DNA of 64,000 nt from VRUE01 sp963807425. Lineage in GTDB: Bacteria > Actinomycetota > Thermoleophilia > Solirubrobacterales > 70-9. Each line of letters opens with the position of its first letter. The first letter of the stretch is position 1. The translations under genes and the position numbers were made by a program. The notes under the pieces were generated by a model. That model searched no databases. It was not told the origin of the DNA and worked only from the letters and a program-made list of their open reading frames with translations. The DNA lies in NCBI GenBank assembly GCA_963807425.1, contig CAWEBZ010000009.1, positions 80,097 through 144,096 of the forward strand. Direction: 5' to 3'. Below are positions 25,769-33,687 of this stretch, in pieces.

Positions 25769-26569
25769 TCAGTACTCGGCGATCGTCCCGGTGCGCTGAC
25801 CGTAGCGGATCGAGGCCTGCAGACAGGCGATCGAGACCGGGAAAAGGACCACCGTGAAGGCAACGAGCTTGGCCAGGTTCAGCGCCACCGAGTGCTGCAG
25901 CGGCGTGCCGACCAGCAGGTGACGGAGCAGGTCGGTGGCTGGGGTGAACGGCTGCACTTCACTGGCCCATTCGATCCAGTCGGGCAGCAGCGCGATCGGG
26001 AAGTAGAGGCCGCCGACGATGGCCACGGCGGTGACGATGAACTGGGAGGCGCTGGAGACCTGCTTGAAGGCGATCACCATCGAGACGAGGATAAGCGCGA
26101 AGGGCATGAAGGCGAAGGTGCCGAGCAGGGCGACGGGAATCGCGAGCACAGCCGTTGCCGCCAGCGGCAGGCCGAAGATGACGGCGGCGAACACCAGCAG
26201 CAGCGTGCCGCTGAAGAGCGCATTGATGAGCGGGAACAGCATCGTTCCGAAGATCCCGCTGACCGGGCCGTGGGCGCTGACGAGGAAGCGCTCGATCGTG
26301 CCGGAGACAAGTTCCTGGCGAACTGTCATTGGCATCACCCCGAGCGAGATCGTGAGGATCTGGATGATCGCCAGCCCGATCACGACGTAGCCGAAGTAGC
26401 CGCCGGGAGTTTCCAGCGTGTTCTCGGTCAGCAGCTGGCTGATGTAGTAGAAGACGACCAGCGAGAAGAGCGGGCCGAGGATCTGCGAGGCGAACTGGGT
26501 TCGGTAGGAGACGAAGAGGATCGCGTCGCGGCGCATGATCCCCAACATCGCGTCCAGCCAGGGCCTCAT
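25769..26569 (-). CDS. ABC-2 type permease of the lasso cluster
   Basis: 266 residues from ATG 26569, which overlaps the ATPase stop (ATGA). Six hydrophobic segments are evident, the first near residue 30 (ILGPLFSLVVFYYISQLL). The part VRQELVSGTIERFLVSAHGP between segments 2 and 3 is the ABC-2 coupling signature of an exporter (E-x-x-G-T-x-E/D). It should form a homodimer with two copies of the ATPase at 26566 and export the mature peptide, giving self-protection. This replaces the one-piece exporter (D protein) seen in many lasso clusters. Confidence 0.85.
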   Translation of the reverse strand: MRPWLDAMLGIMRRDAILFVSYRTQFASQILGPLFSLVVFYYISQLLTENTLETPGGYFGYVVIGLAIIQILTISLGVMPMTVRQELVSGTIERFLVSAHGPVSGIFGTMLFPLINALFSGTLLLVFAAVIFGLPLAATAVLAIPVALLGTFAFMPFALILVSMVIAFKQVSSASQFIVTAVAIVGGLYFPIALLPDWIEWASEVQPFTPATDLLRHLLVGTPLQHSVALNLAKLVAFTVVLFPVSIACLQASIRYGQRTGTIAEY

Positions 26570-27231
26570 CCGACCGGCACCAGCTTTCCGTCCTCGAGCG
26601 AGTAGCTGGCGTCGCACTCGATCACTCGGTCCTCGCCCCGGGGAGAGCACCAGAGGATCGTCGCTCCGCGAGCCGCGGCAAGCTCGCTCTGCGCGGCCAG
26701 CAGCGCGTAGCCCTCGTCGTCGAGAGAGTTGCGCGGCTCGTCGAGCAGAATCACCTCCGGCTCGTGCAGGAAAGCCATCGCAAGGCGGATCCGCTGTCGC
26801 TGTCCCATCGACATCCGGTCGACGCGGCGGTCGGCGAACTCGATCAGCCCGAATTTCTCCAGGCTGAGTGAAACCAGGTCGGGGCGGCGCCGTGGCTCGA
26901 CGTAAGCCAACCTTGCCCAGTAGTCGAGCTGCTGGCGTACCCGCATCCTCGCCTGCAGGCCGCGATCGCCCGCGGAGAGGAAGCCGATCTTCCGTTGGTA
27001 GACGCCGCCGCGGGAGTCTGAGGGCAAGGCGCCGATGTGAACGCTGCCCCGCTGGGGCAGGAGGATGCCGGCGGCCAGCCTCAGGAGCGTCGTCTTGCCG
27101 GCGCCGTTGCGACCGCCGACCCAGGTCACCTCGCCTCTCCCCAGTGCCAGGTCGACGCCGTCGAGCACTGGCGGCTTGGGTCCCTTCCAGCGGTGATGCA
27201 GATCGTCGATCTTCAGCAGCGGTTGGCTCAA
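26566..27231 (-). CDS. ABC transporter ATPase of the lasso cluster
   Basis: 221 residues from TTG 27231 (TTGA overlap with the upstream stop). Walker A is VGGRNGAGKTTLL, Walker B is VILLDEP and the signature loop is RMSMGQRQRIRLAMAF, where MSMGQ replaces the usual LSGGQ. The H-loop position, near ILWCSPRGEDR, lacks the canonical His. Length is at the short end for ABC-2 ATPases. It powers the permease encoded next. The TTG start suggests modest translation tied to the kinase gene upstream. Confidence 0.83.
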   Translation of the reverse strand: MSQPLLKIDDLHHRWKGPKPPVLDGVDLALGRGEVTWVGGRNGAGKTTLLRLAAGILLPQRGSVHIGALPSDSRGGVYQRKIGFLSAGDRGLQARMRVRQQLDYWARLAYVEPRRRPDLVSLSLEKFGLIEFADRRVDRMSMGQRQRIRLAMAFLHEPEVILLDEPRNSLDDEGYALLAAQSELAAARGATILWCSPRGEDRVIECDASYSLEDGKLVPVG

Positions 27232-28154
27232 GTTCGGCGCAGGTTAGTGGCGGCTCGGCCGTCTCGGAGCCCGGGCCCCGCGAGCAGCTCGGCCAGGACG
27301 GCAGGTGGAACCGTCGGCTCCGCCCGCAACTCCCAGACCGGCACGCTCATCGCGATCGTCGCAGCGAGCTCGAAACGAGACCGCTCACGATCGGGCGTGC
27401 GCGGGAAGCGCAGCATCATCGCGAGCAGCGTAAACAGCGGCTTGGGCAGGGGTCGGAGCGCCAGCTCCGCCCCCGCTCGGCGATTTAGCAGCACCACCGC
27501 AGTCAGCGGCCGCGGCTCGGGGCTGACCGGCGTCGCGAGCCAGCGCTCTGCGCCGATCACTGCCAGCTCCTCGCCGGGAAGGGATGGGGCCGCTGCCGGC
27601 ACGGTCATCAACGGGGGGCCGGGATGCCCGAGAACCAACTCGCCATCGGTCTCGAGCGCGACGACGTCGTCAGCGAGCAGCTCGAAGCCGTTGGCAAGGA
27701 GCGAGGCCAGCAGCGTGCTCTTGCCGCCTCCTGTTGCAGCGGCGATCGCAATCGCTCCATCGCCGCTCACCACCGCGCCTGCATGCAGTGCCTCGAGCCC
27801 GTGCAGCAGGGCAACGCTGAAGATCACCGAGTCGAGCACCGTCCGCCAGCCTGCGACCGCATCCTCGCCGGCTGCGTGGAGCAGGGTCGCGCCCTCGGCG
27901 TCGAGGTGGCAGACAACGCCGGCTCCGTGCCGGAAGCGGTAGTCGGCGCGAATACCGCGCTCGACGACAAAAGGAAGCCCGTCTATTCGGGCCTCCCAGC
28001 CAAGCGACTCGAAACCGGACCAGGCGGCCTCGATCGTGCTCCTCGGCGCCGCCCGCACCACGACTTCCCGCTCTCGGCCCGCCTGGCGCGTCCAGGCGCC
28101 AGGCGGTGTCTCACCGTCAAAGCGCAGGGATAGTCCAAAGGCACGGGACCGCAC
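27228..28154 (-). CDS. HprK-like kinase 2 of the lasso cluster
   Basis: 308 residues; the GTG start at 28154 gives MRSRAFGLSLR, matching the FGL opening common to this family. The Shine-Dalgarno GGA lies unusually close to the GTG. The core has H124 (EALHAGAVVS), P-loop AATGGGKST (139-147) and FELLADDVVAL with D162-D163, so it looks active. It is only distantly similar to the other kinase at 24498 and both are within the same operon. Being first in the lasso operon, it may be an early modifier or a nucleotide-dependent scaffold. Having two HprK-like genes in one lasso cluster is not the standard arrangement. Confidence 0.77.
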   Translation of the reverse strand: MRSRAFGLSLRFDGETPPGAWTRQAGREREVVVRAAPRSTIEAAWSGFESLGWEARIDGLPFVVERGIRADYRFRHGAGVVCHLDAEGATLLHAAGEDAVAGWRTVLDSVIFSVALLHGLEALHAGAVVSGDGAIAIAAATGGGKSTLLASLLANGFELLADDVVALETDGELVLGHPGPPLMTVPAAAPSLPGEELAVIGAERWLATPVSPEPRPLTAVVLLNRRAGAELALRPLPKPLFTLLAMMLRFPRTPDRERSRFELAATIAMSVPVWELRAEPTVPPAVLAELLAGPGLRDGRAATNLRRT

Positions 28155-28200
28155 TCCTTTAAGTCTCCCCGATCAGTGACAGGCGGCGAAGCGGCCGGGC

Positions 28201-30069
28201 CTATTTGCTCACCGTGGCCGTCGCGCTCGAGTAGCCGGTGGACGCCGCTGTGATCGTGTGGGTGAAGGTGCCGCTGGCGGGAGCGGTGTAGGTGAATTCG
28301 GTGGTCGTAGCGGCGGGCCCGGTTTCGGCGATCGTCAGCGGCGACCCGGCGATCGTGCCGCCGGTGGTGACGGTGACGTTCACGGTTTTACCGGCCCCGA
28401 CGTTGGAGATGGCATTTCCGACGCTGTCGGTGACGATGAGGCGGGCTTTGACGGTGCCGGAGTTGCCGAGCGCGGTGATCGCGCAGGTGAAGAAACAGGG
28501 CGAGCCGATCGAGCCGGCGCTGACGGCGAGCTCGGAGAAGGCGAGTTTCGAGGCCGTGCCGACCGAGACGGTGAGCGCCAGCGGCGTCGGGGTCGTCAGG
28601 GTTCCGTCGGTCGCCGAGACGCTCGTCGCCCCAGCTTTGTTCAGTTTGGCGACACCGTTTTTCGAAGAAGTCACAGCCGCTACGCCTGCGGTAAAGGTGA
28701 GCCCAGTCGGGCTGCCGAAGTTGACCACGGTGCCGGCGCTGTTGACGACCGTCGGCAGGGCTCCGCTGGGACTGGCTGAGGCGCCCGAGAAGGTGATGTT
28801 CTTCGAGCCGGCGTAGGTCGTCGCGGTGTTTCCGTAGACGTCCTGCGCGGTGGTCGTCAGGTTGAAGTTCGCAGCAGCCACCGGGGTCGCCGTCGAGGAG
28901 GTCAGCGCGAGTTTCGTCGCGACGCCCGGCGAGACCGTGACCGTCACCGCGGTCGGTGTGACGATCGACCCCTCGGTCGCTTTGACGCTGGTCGAGCCGC
29001 TTTTGTAGAGCTTCATCGTGCCGCCGTCCGCCTCAGCCGCGACGGCGACGCCGGCGTCGAATTTGATCGCGGTCGCGGCACCGAAAGCGACTTCAGCGCC
29101 GCCGGAGTCGGTAACTGTCGGAGCATTGCCTCCAGGGCTGGCGGAGGCGCCCGAGAAGACGAGGCTGTGGGACCCGGTGTAGCTCGTTGCCGTGTTCCCG
29201 TAGGCGTCCTGGGTGGTGATCGTGAGGTTGTCGGCGGCCCCGGCGGCCGGGGTCGCGCTCGCCGCGGCGAGGACGTATTTCGAGGCTGCGGCGTGGCTGA
29301 CCGTGAGCGCGAGCGGGATCGGAGTGGTCAGCGAGCCCTCGCTGGCCGTGACGTTTGCGGCGCCCACCTTGTAGATCTTCAGCACGCCGTTTTTGGTCGA
29401 GCTGGTGATCGTGGCGACGCCGGCGGTAAAGGTGAGCGCCGTGGCGGAGCCGAAGGCGACTGCCGTGCCGGAGGCGTTGGCGACGGTGGGGGCGTTGTTC
29501 CCTGGGCTCGAAGAGGCGCCGGCGAAGACCAGCGAGTGCGAGCCCGTGTAGGTCGTGACGGTGCTGTTGCCGGCGTCCTTGGCGGTGATCGTGAGGTTGA
29601 CCGAGTCGCCCGCGGCGGGGGTCGTCGTGCTGCCGGAGATCGTGAATTGAGTCGTTACGCCGATCGTTACGTTCGCGGTTTTGACGGCACTGACGGCGGT
29701 CCAGGTCTCCCACAGGGCGGTCACCCTGTAGGTGTGTTCGCCGGCCGCGAGGCCGCTGTCTTTGCAGGTGACCACCGTGGTCGGGGCCGCGGCGGTCGGG
29801 CAGTTCCCGGCCGGGTTGCCGCCGTCGCGAGTGACGTAGTAGGTGATCGAGCCGGAACCGGGTGGTGTCACCGCGCCCCAGGTCAGGGTGACCGTCCCCC
29901 CCACAGCCGGGGTCGCGGCGCTGATCGTCGGCGTGGTCAGTTTCGTCACCGCTGCCGAGGCGCTGCCGCTGCCTTCGCTCGAGAAGAAGGCGAGCGCGCT
30001 GCCACCGACGGTGAGGGCGAGGCCCGCCAAAAGGGCTACCGCGAGGCCGGCTGCGCAGAGCCGCCTCAT
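28201..30069 (-). CDS. Exported repeat protein with Ig-like domains and SipW-type N-terminus
   Basis: 622 residues. A signal segment (about residues 8-27) ends ALAFFSSEGSGSAS, the layout of SipW-dependent TasA-like signal peptides, with an aromatic-rich sequence right after the hydrophobic core. Residues about 44-136 look like a fibronectin III-type domain. Three consecutive 121-122-residue repeats follow (138-258, 259-380, 381-502) with the recurring DxYGNT, SxxxxFxGA and TxGV elements of bacterial Ig-like domains, and a last Big-type domain to residue 622. Few charged residues and many Thr/Ser suggest a surface fibre or adhesin. The ATG at 30069 overlaps the upstream stop. Confidence 0.75.
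   Translation of the reverse strand: MRRLCAAGLAVALLAGLALTVGGSALAFFSSEGSGSASAAVTKLTTPTISAATPAVGGTVTLTWGAVTPPGSGSITYYVTRDGGNPAGNCPTAAAPTTVVTCKDSGLAAGEHTYRVTALWETWTAVSAVKTANVTIGVTTQFTISGSTTTPAAGDSVNLTITAKDAGNSTVTTYTGSHSLVFAGASSSPGNNAPTVANASGTAVAFGSATALTFTAGVATITSSTKNGVLKIYKVGAANVTASEGSLTTPIPLALTVSHAAASKYVLAAASATPAAGAADNLTITTQDAYGNTATSYTGSHSLVFSGASASPGGNAPTVTDSGGAEVAFGAATAIKFDAGVAVAAEADGGTMKLYKSGSTSVKATEGSIVTPTAVTVTVSPGVATKLALTSSTATPVAAANFNLTTTAQDVYGNTATTYAGSKNITFSGASASPSGALPTVVNSAGTVVNFGSPTGLTFTAGVAAVTSSKNGVAKLNKAGATSVSATDGTLTTPTPLALTVSVGTASKLAFSELAVSAGSIGSPCFFTCAITALGNSGTVKARLIVTDSVGNAISNVGAGKTVNVTVTTGGTIAGSPLTIAETGPAATTTEFTYTAPASGTFTHTITAASTGYSSATATVSK
28564..29658 (-). repeat. Three tandem ~363-bp coding repeats
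   Basis: Codes for Ig-like repeats 1 to 3 of the exported protein (units about 29658-29296, 29295-28930 and 28929-28564). The copies share phrases such as YGNTAT, GSHSL/GSKNI and SFSGASASP-like stretches but differ in many positions, so they are old internal duplications. Confidence 0.75.
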
Positions 30070-30950
30070 CCCTGCGCCTCACCGCTGAAGACGAGCGGGA
30101 CCTCGGCTCCCCGGCAGGCGTCCTGATTCACAGGGAGATTGAGCATGCTGATCAATGGTGCCGAGGTCGTCGCCGTCGGCAGGCCGACCGCACCGCCCGC
30201 GGGCACAGTCAGCGGCGCGCTCGGCGAGGCGTTAGACGGGGTCAGTGCGAAGTTCTCAGCGGAGCAGTCCGGCGGATCGTCGGCAACCCCGACGGTGAGA
30301 CGGGTGACGTCGATCGGGACGGGGTTGGGGTTGCTGACCAGGACCGGCACCTGCTGCGCCGGGTAGCCGGGATAGAGGTGTTCCAGCTCCCCACGGAGCT
30401 CGATCGAGAACGGCCTGGGCTCCTCCTGCTCGGGCCGCGAGGGCTCCTCCACCTGATGCCAGGAGTGGCTGAGGGTGGGACCCGGGCGGCCGGCGCGGTT
30501 GAAGGCGCGAACGGCGAACGTGTGGCCACCGAGAACAAGACCACCGAGACGATGCGGCGAGCTGCAGGCCCTCCAATCGCCGCCGTCGAGCCTGCACTGG
30601 AAGCGGCGAGGGGGCTTCGGCTCACCCGGCGGTCCCGTCAACGGCGGCCGTGGGCTCTGTGCTCGGGGCGGGACGTGGAACCTGAACTGGGGCTCGGCCA
30701 ACGACGAGATCGCTTCTGGGAATTCGATGAACCGCGGCTGCAGCAGTCGTTCCTCCCCGCTGCCCCGCGGTGTGGCCGTCCCCTGCTGGGGCGCAACCAC
30801 GATCGGCTTGCTCCCCCCCAACCCTGTGGCGGGATGCCCGGGACGGGTCGCCGCGAAGGCGACCGCCCCGAGGCAGGCCGACGCAGCGGTCAGGGCGAAG
30901 ACCACCTTGACCGCGCGTGCTCGGCCTGCCGCGATGCGGCGAGGAGACAT
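30066..30950 (-). CDS. Exported protein with a chitobiase/Ig-like domain
   Basis: 294 residues from ATG 30950, with a GAGGAG-like stretch next to the start on the coding strand being weak. A transmembrane or signal segment spans about residues 14-33 (VVFALTAASACLGAVAF). Residues about 112-160 (FQCRLDGGDWRACSSPHRLG, then HTFAVRAFNRAG) match the small beta domain often seen in actinobacterial surface proteins, with paired cysteines. The remaining C-terminal part (FSIELRGELEHLYPGYPAQQ) resembles the C-terminal half of the neighbour at 30972, both ending in a VNQDAC/VSQDAC-type Cys and a short beta tail. Function unknown; probably a component of the same surface structure. Confidence 0.7.
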   Translation of the reverse strand: MSPRRIAAGRARAVKVVFALTAASACLGAVAFAATRPGHPATGLGGSKPIVVAPQQGTATPRGSGEERLLQPRFIEFPEAISSLAEPQFRFHVPPRAQSPRPPLTGPPGEPKPPRRFQCRLDGGDWRACSSPHRLGGLVLGGHTFAVRAFNRAGRPGPTLSHSWHQVEEPSRPEQEEPRPFSIELRGELEHLYPGYPAQQVPVLVSNPNPVPIDVTRLTVGVADDPPDCSAENFALTPSNASPSAPLTVPAGGAVGLPTATTSAPLISMLNLPVNQDACRGAEVPLVFSGEAQG

Positions 30951-30971
30951 GAGCCCGTTCGGGACGGATCG

Positions 30972-31442
30972 CTAGTTGTTTTTCAGCGTCAGCGTCAGCG
31001 TCGCGCCCTGGCAGGCGTCCTGGCTGACACCGGTGTCGTTCATCGCCAGCGTTCCGCTCGGCGTCACGGCCTGGTTGTTGCCGGTCGCGTAGGTTTTGTT
31101 GACCACGACATCGGCCATCGTGAAGTCCGGGTTGCCACCTGTGATCACGACGCTGCAACTCGCATGGCCGGCGTCAGGAGTGATTTTTTCCAACGAGATC
31201 GTGCCGACCCGCTGTTTGCCGGACGAGGGGTTGTCGACGGTCATCGAGATAGGCGAGGACGAGCCCGGATAGAGGTTGCCGGTCACGGTCCCTTTCAGGG
31301 TCACGGCCGAGCTGGTGCCGACGGTGGCGGTCGCGGTGCCCGAGCCGGTGGTCGTGAAGTACGCGTAGGCAGCGGCGGCGATGGCCAGGGCGCCAACGCC
31401 CGCGAGCGAGGTCAGCACCCGCTTGTTGGCGAGAAAGTTCAT
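30972..31442 (-). CDS. Small exported SipW/TasA-type protein
   Basis: 156 residues from ATG 31442, preceded by AAGGAGA on the coding strand. The N-terminus MNFLANKRVLTSLAGVGALA then AAAAYAYFTTTGSGTATATV is the SipW-cognate signal arrangement found in TasA and camelysin relatives: hydrophobic core, AYAYF and a Gly/Ser/Thr stretch. The rest is beta-rich (VTLKGTVTGNLYPGSSSPIS) with a cysteine pair (SCSVVITGG and SQDACQGATL). It is the first of three co-oriented exported genes (21 bases, then a 4-base overlap). A fibre subunit or secreted matrix protein is plausible. Confidence 0.73.
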   Translation of the reverse strand: MNFLANKRVLTSLAGVGALAIAAAAYAYFTTTGSGTATATVGTSSAVTLKGTVTGNLYPGSSSPISMTVDNPSSGKQRVGTISLEKITPDAGHASCSVVITGGNPDFTMADVVVNKTYATGNNQAVTPSGTLAMNDTGVSQDACQGATLTLTLKNN

Positions 31443-31651
31443 GCATGTCTCCTTGTGTAGCGCCGAGTACGGTCCCCCGGCCGGTTCCACGCCATCGGCG
31501 CATTCCAGGCACAACTTGAGGGAGGAAATGGACAATCGGAGCCATCGTCTTGTACGAAATGGAGCAAGCCGAACAGAGGAACCCGCTCCACTAGCCGGAT
31601 GTCTTAACCCCCGCGCGCAAAAGCATTCGGCCTCCCATTCGTTGAACTGAT

Positions 31652-32185
31652 GTGGATGCGGCAAGCCAGCAGCAACGGAACTTCGTCGGGCTCCCATACG
31701 CCCAGAGAGAGGCGCCCGCGCCGATCACCCCAGCCGAAGAGGGCACTCCGGATGAGCGACGGGCCTTCAGACTGCCCTCGCTTCGCCGGCCGACACTGGT
31801 GCCCCTGCTCGACAAGTCCGCGCGGGAGGAACGCGCACAGGAGAGGGAGCGGCAAAAGGAACTGGCATCCGAAGAGGCCGCGAAGCAGGCCTTCTTTCAG
31901 ACACCGGCAGGAAGGGCCCGACTTGCCTACAAGCGGGGGCATCGCCTCTTCCAGTACGAACTCGGGATTGACGAGCTGCCGCCGTTGGTGGTTCCGGGGT
32001 TGTTCGGCGCTCCCTCCCGAGTGACCACCGATCCGGTGGACGTCCTCAACTCGGTGGGCGCCGAGGGCTGGAAGCTGGTCACCGGCAAGTTCATCCATTC
32101 CGAGATGAGCGGAACGGTCGGCTGCTACCTCTTCAAGCGTTCGCAGAAAAGGCTCCTGCGGACCAACAATCCCTGGCAAGCCTGA
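31652..32185 (+). CDS. Hypothetical protein with C-terminal DUF4177-like segment
   Basis: 177 residues from GTG 31652; the start is uncertain because no Shine-Dalgarno is seen. Residues about 55-80 are charged and helical (REERAQERERQKELASEEAA), likely a short coiled coil. The C-terminal portion (DPVDVLNSVGAEGWKLVTGK, then GTVGCYLFKR) follows the DUF4177-type pattern of small actinobacterial proteins, with the L-N-x-x-G-x-E-G-W core. No membrane segment. It diverges from the SipW-type gene and precedes dtd by 62 bases. Role unknown. Confidence 0.65.
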   Translation: MDAASQQQRNFVGLPYAQREAPAPITPAEEGTPDERRAFRLPSLRRPTLVPLLDKSAREERAQERERQKELASEEAAKQAFFQTPAGRARLAYKRGHRLFQYELGIDELPPLVVPGLFGAPSRVTTDPVDVLNSVGAEGWKLVTGKFIHSEMSGTVGCYLFKRSQKRLLRTNNPWQA

Positions 32186-32247
32186 AGCCAGGCCTCCAGG
32201 GAAGCAGCGCCACGGCCGGCTCCCTGCCGTGCCTGTAGCTTGGGCGC

Positions 32248-32664
32248 GTGCGAGCCCTGGTCCAGAGAGTCAGCCAGGCGGCGGTCGACGTCGATGGCCG
32301 GCTGGTCGCCCAGATCGGGCCGGGAATGCTGGTCCTGCTCGGGGTCGCCACAGGAGACGGTGAGGAGGAGGCCGACCGACTGGCAGACAAGGTCCGGGCG
32401 CTGCGCATCTTCGACGACGCCGAGGGGCGAATGAACGAGCCACTCGAGGATCGTGAGGTGCTCTGCGTAAGTCAGTTCACCCTCTACGGCGATACGCGCA
32501 AGGGCAACCGCCCCAGCTATATGCAGGCAGCGCGCCCGGAGCTGGCCGAGCCGTTGTACGAGCGCTTCTGCGCGCGGCTCGACGCCAAGAAGGGCGTATT
32601 CGGGGCATGCATGGGCGTGGCGCTGGTCAACGATGGCCCGGTCACGCTCCTGGTCGAGACCTAA
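32248..32664 (+). CDS. dtd: D-aminoacyl-tRNA deacylase
   Basis: 138 residues from GTG 32248, beginning MRALVQRVSQAAVDVDG as Dtd proteins do. Both active-site signatures are present: VSQFTLYGDTRKGNRPSY and the C-terminal NDGPVTLLVET, which contains the cross-subunit Gly-cisPro motif in the form GP. The enzyme removes D-amino acids (and glycine) wrongly attached to tRNA, in the cytoplasm as a homodimer. Length is close to the 145-residue family norm. A strong hairpin follows the stop. Confidence 0.95.
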   Translation: MRALVQRVSQAAVDVDGRLVAQIGPGMLVLLGVATGDGEEEADRLADKVRALRIFDDAEGRMNEPLEDREVLCVSQFTLYGDTRKGNRPSYMQAARPELAEPLYERFCARLDAKKGVFGACMGVALVNDGPVTLLVET

Positions 32665-32679
32665 GCGGCCAAGAAAGTG

Positions 32680-32704
32680 AACCGGGCCCACGAAGGGCCC
32701 GGTT
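32680..32704. terminator. Rho-independent-like terminator after dtd
   Basis: AACCGGGCCC and GGGCCCGGTT form a perfect 10-bp stem around a five-base loop, 15 bases after the dtd stop and about 22 bases before the convergent DUF378 stop. The lack of a T run is usual for high-GC actinobacteria. It can serve both directions. Confidence 0.75.
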
Positions 32705-32726
32705 GCCGCATCTATTCGCTTGGGAC

Positions 32727-32963
32727 TCAGGTGCCGCGCGGGTGCGGTGCGTCGCCGCCGATGTGGAGGCTGTCAAGCAGCCTCGGGATATAGACCAGGC
32801 CGCAAACGCCGACCACGACGTAGATGGCGTCGGTGAGCGTGCCGCTCCCGAACACCTCCGAGATCACGTTCGTGTCGAACAGCCCGACCATGCCCCAGTT
32901 GAGAGCGCCGAGCACCATGACCAGCAAGGCAACAGGCTCCAACCGCTTGATCGTCTCCATCAT
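32727..32963 (-). CDS. DUF378 family small membrane protein
   Basis: 78 residues from ATG 32963, with AAGGAGGAA on the coding strand just before the start. Two hydrophobic helices (about residues 10-28, PVALLVMVLGALNWGMVGLF, and 44-62, AIYVVVGVCGLVYIPRLL) and the LNWG motif define DUF378. The function of the family is unknown; members are often stress-linked. Single gene between dtd and pdxH, convergent with dtd. Confidence 0.82.
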   Translation of the reverse strand: MMETIKRLEPVALLVMVLGALNWGMVGLFDTNVISEVFGSGTLTDAIYVVVGVCGLVYIPRLLDSLHIGGDAPHPRGT

Positions 32964-33044
32964 TTCCTCCTTGGAGCTAATGCGGATAGTTACGATCTAA
33001 ATACACCGCCCACGGACTCCCGGTTACCGCTCGGGAAGATCGAT

Positions 33045-33644
33045 CTATGGGGCCAGTCGCAGGCACTGCCAGCCATCGTCTGCAACCTCGTAGAGCAGGC
33101 GATCGTGGAGTCGGTCGGCGCCTTCCTGCCAGAACTCGATTCCCTCCGGATAGATCCGGACCGCACCCCAGTCTTCTGGGCAGGCGACCGGCTGGCCGGC
33201 TGTGTGCCGCTCGATCTCCTCCAACCGAGCGCGCAGGCCGCCGAGGTCCTCGATCGGCTCGCCCTGGCGAGAGGCGAGCACCTGGAGCTGGTGGCTGCGC
33301 GGACGGGCTTCCCATAGCTCCTCCGCCAGCTCGCGCTCGGCAACCTCTGCCCTGCCCTCTACCCGAACCTGCCGCCCGAGCGTCGGCCAGTGGAAGACAG
33401 CGGCGACGCGGGGATTGGTGCGCAGCTCATCGGCCTTGCGTGTCCAGAGCGAGGTGGTGAAGATGAGAGCACCGACCTCGAGGCGCTTGAGCGAGACCAC
33501 GCGGGCCGACGGTCGGCCGTCGCCCGTAGCCGTCACCAAAGTCATCGCCGCCGGCAGCGGGACCTCCGCCGCGCACGCCTGCTCGAGCCAGTCGCCGAGA
33601 ACCTGAAGCGGGTCGACCGCGGGACTCGTTTGCAGTGTCTCCAT
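33045..33644 (-). CDS. pdxH: Pyridoxamine 5'-phosphate oxidase
   Basis: 199 residues from ATG 33644 (the frame is open further, but the start METLQTSPAVDPLQVLGDWL fits PdxH). FMN-binding elements include PSARVVSLKRLEVGALIFTT, TRKADELRTNPRVAAVFHWP and RQVRVEGRAE. The C-terminal signature is WGAVRIYPEGIEFWQEGADR followed by LHDR. It oxidises pyridoxine or pyridoxamine phosphate to PLP, the last step of the salvage route. The length is normal. It diverges from a TetR gene through a 43-base AT-rich gap. Confidence 0.92.
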   Translation of the reverse strand: METLQTSPAVDPLQVLGDWLEQACAAEVPLPAAMTLVTATGDGRPSARVVSLKRLEVGALIFTTSLWTRKADELRTNPRVAAVFHWPTLGRQVRVEGRAEVAERELAEELWEARPRSHQLQVLASRQGEPIEDLGGLRARLEEIERHTAGQPVACPEDWGAVRIYPEGIEFWQEGADRLHDRLLYEVADDGWQCLRLAP

Positions 33645-33687
33645 ACAGGGATTATTATCACCATTCAAATTGTGAAAGCAATCTGAA
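33645..33687. promoter_or_regulatory. AT-rich divergent promoter/operator region (pdxH / tetR)
   Basis: The 43 bases are far richer in A and T than their surroundings (GGATTATTATCACC followed by TTCAAATTGTGAA). The latter has TTCA and TGAA arms around a five-base centre, a plausible half-palindrome for the TetR protein encoded at 33688. Both start codons are only a few bases away, so any transcript would be nearly leaderless or start within this gap. Confidence 0.4.

Noticed and set aside
25741..25863. N-terminal extension of the PqqD-like protein up to 25863
   Set aside because: It would overlap the permease end and adds a basic low-complexity stretch not found in RRE proteins; ATG 25740 gives normal length.
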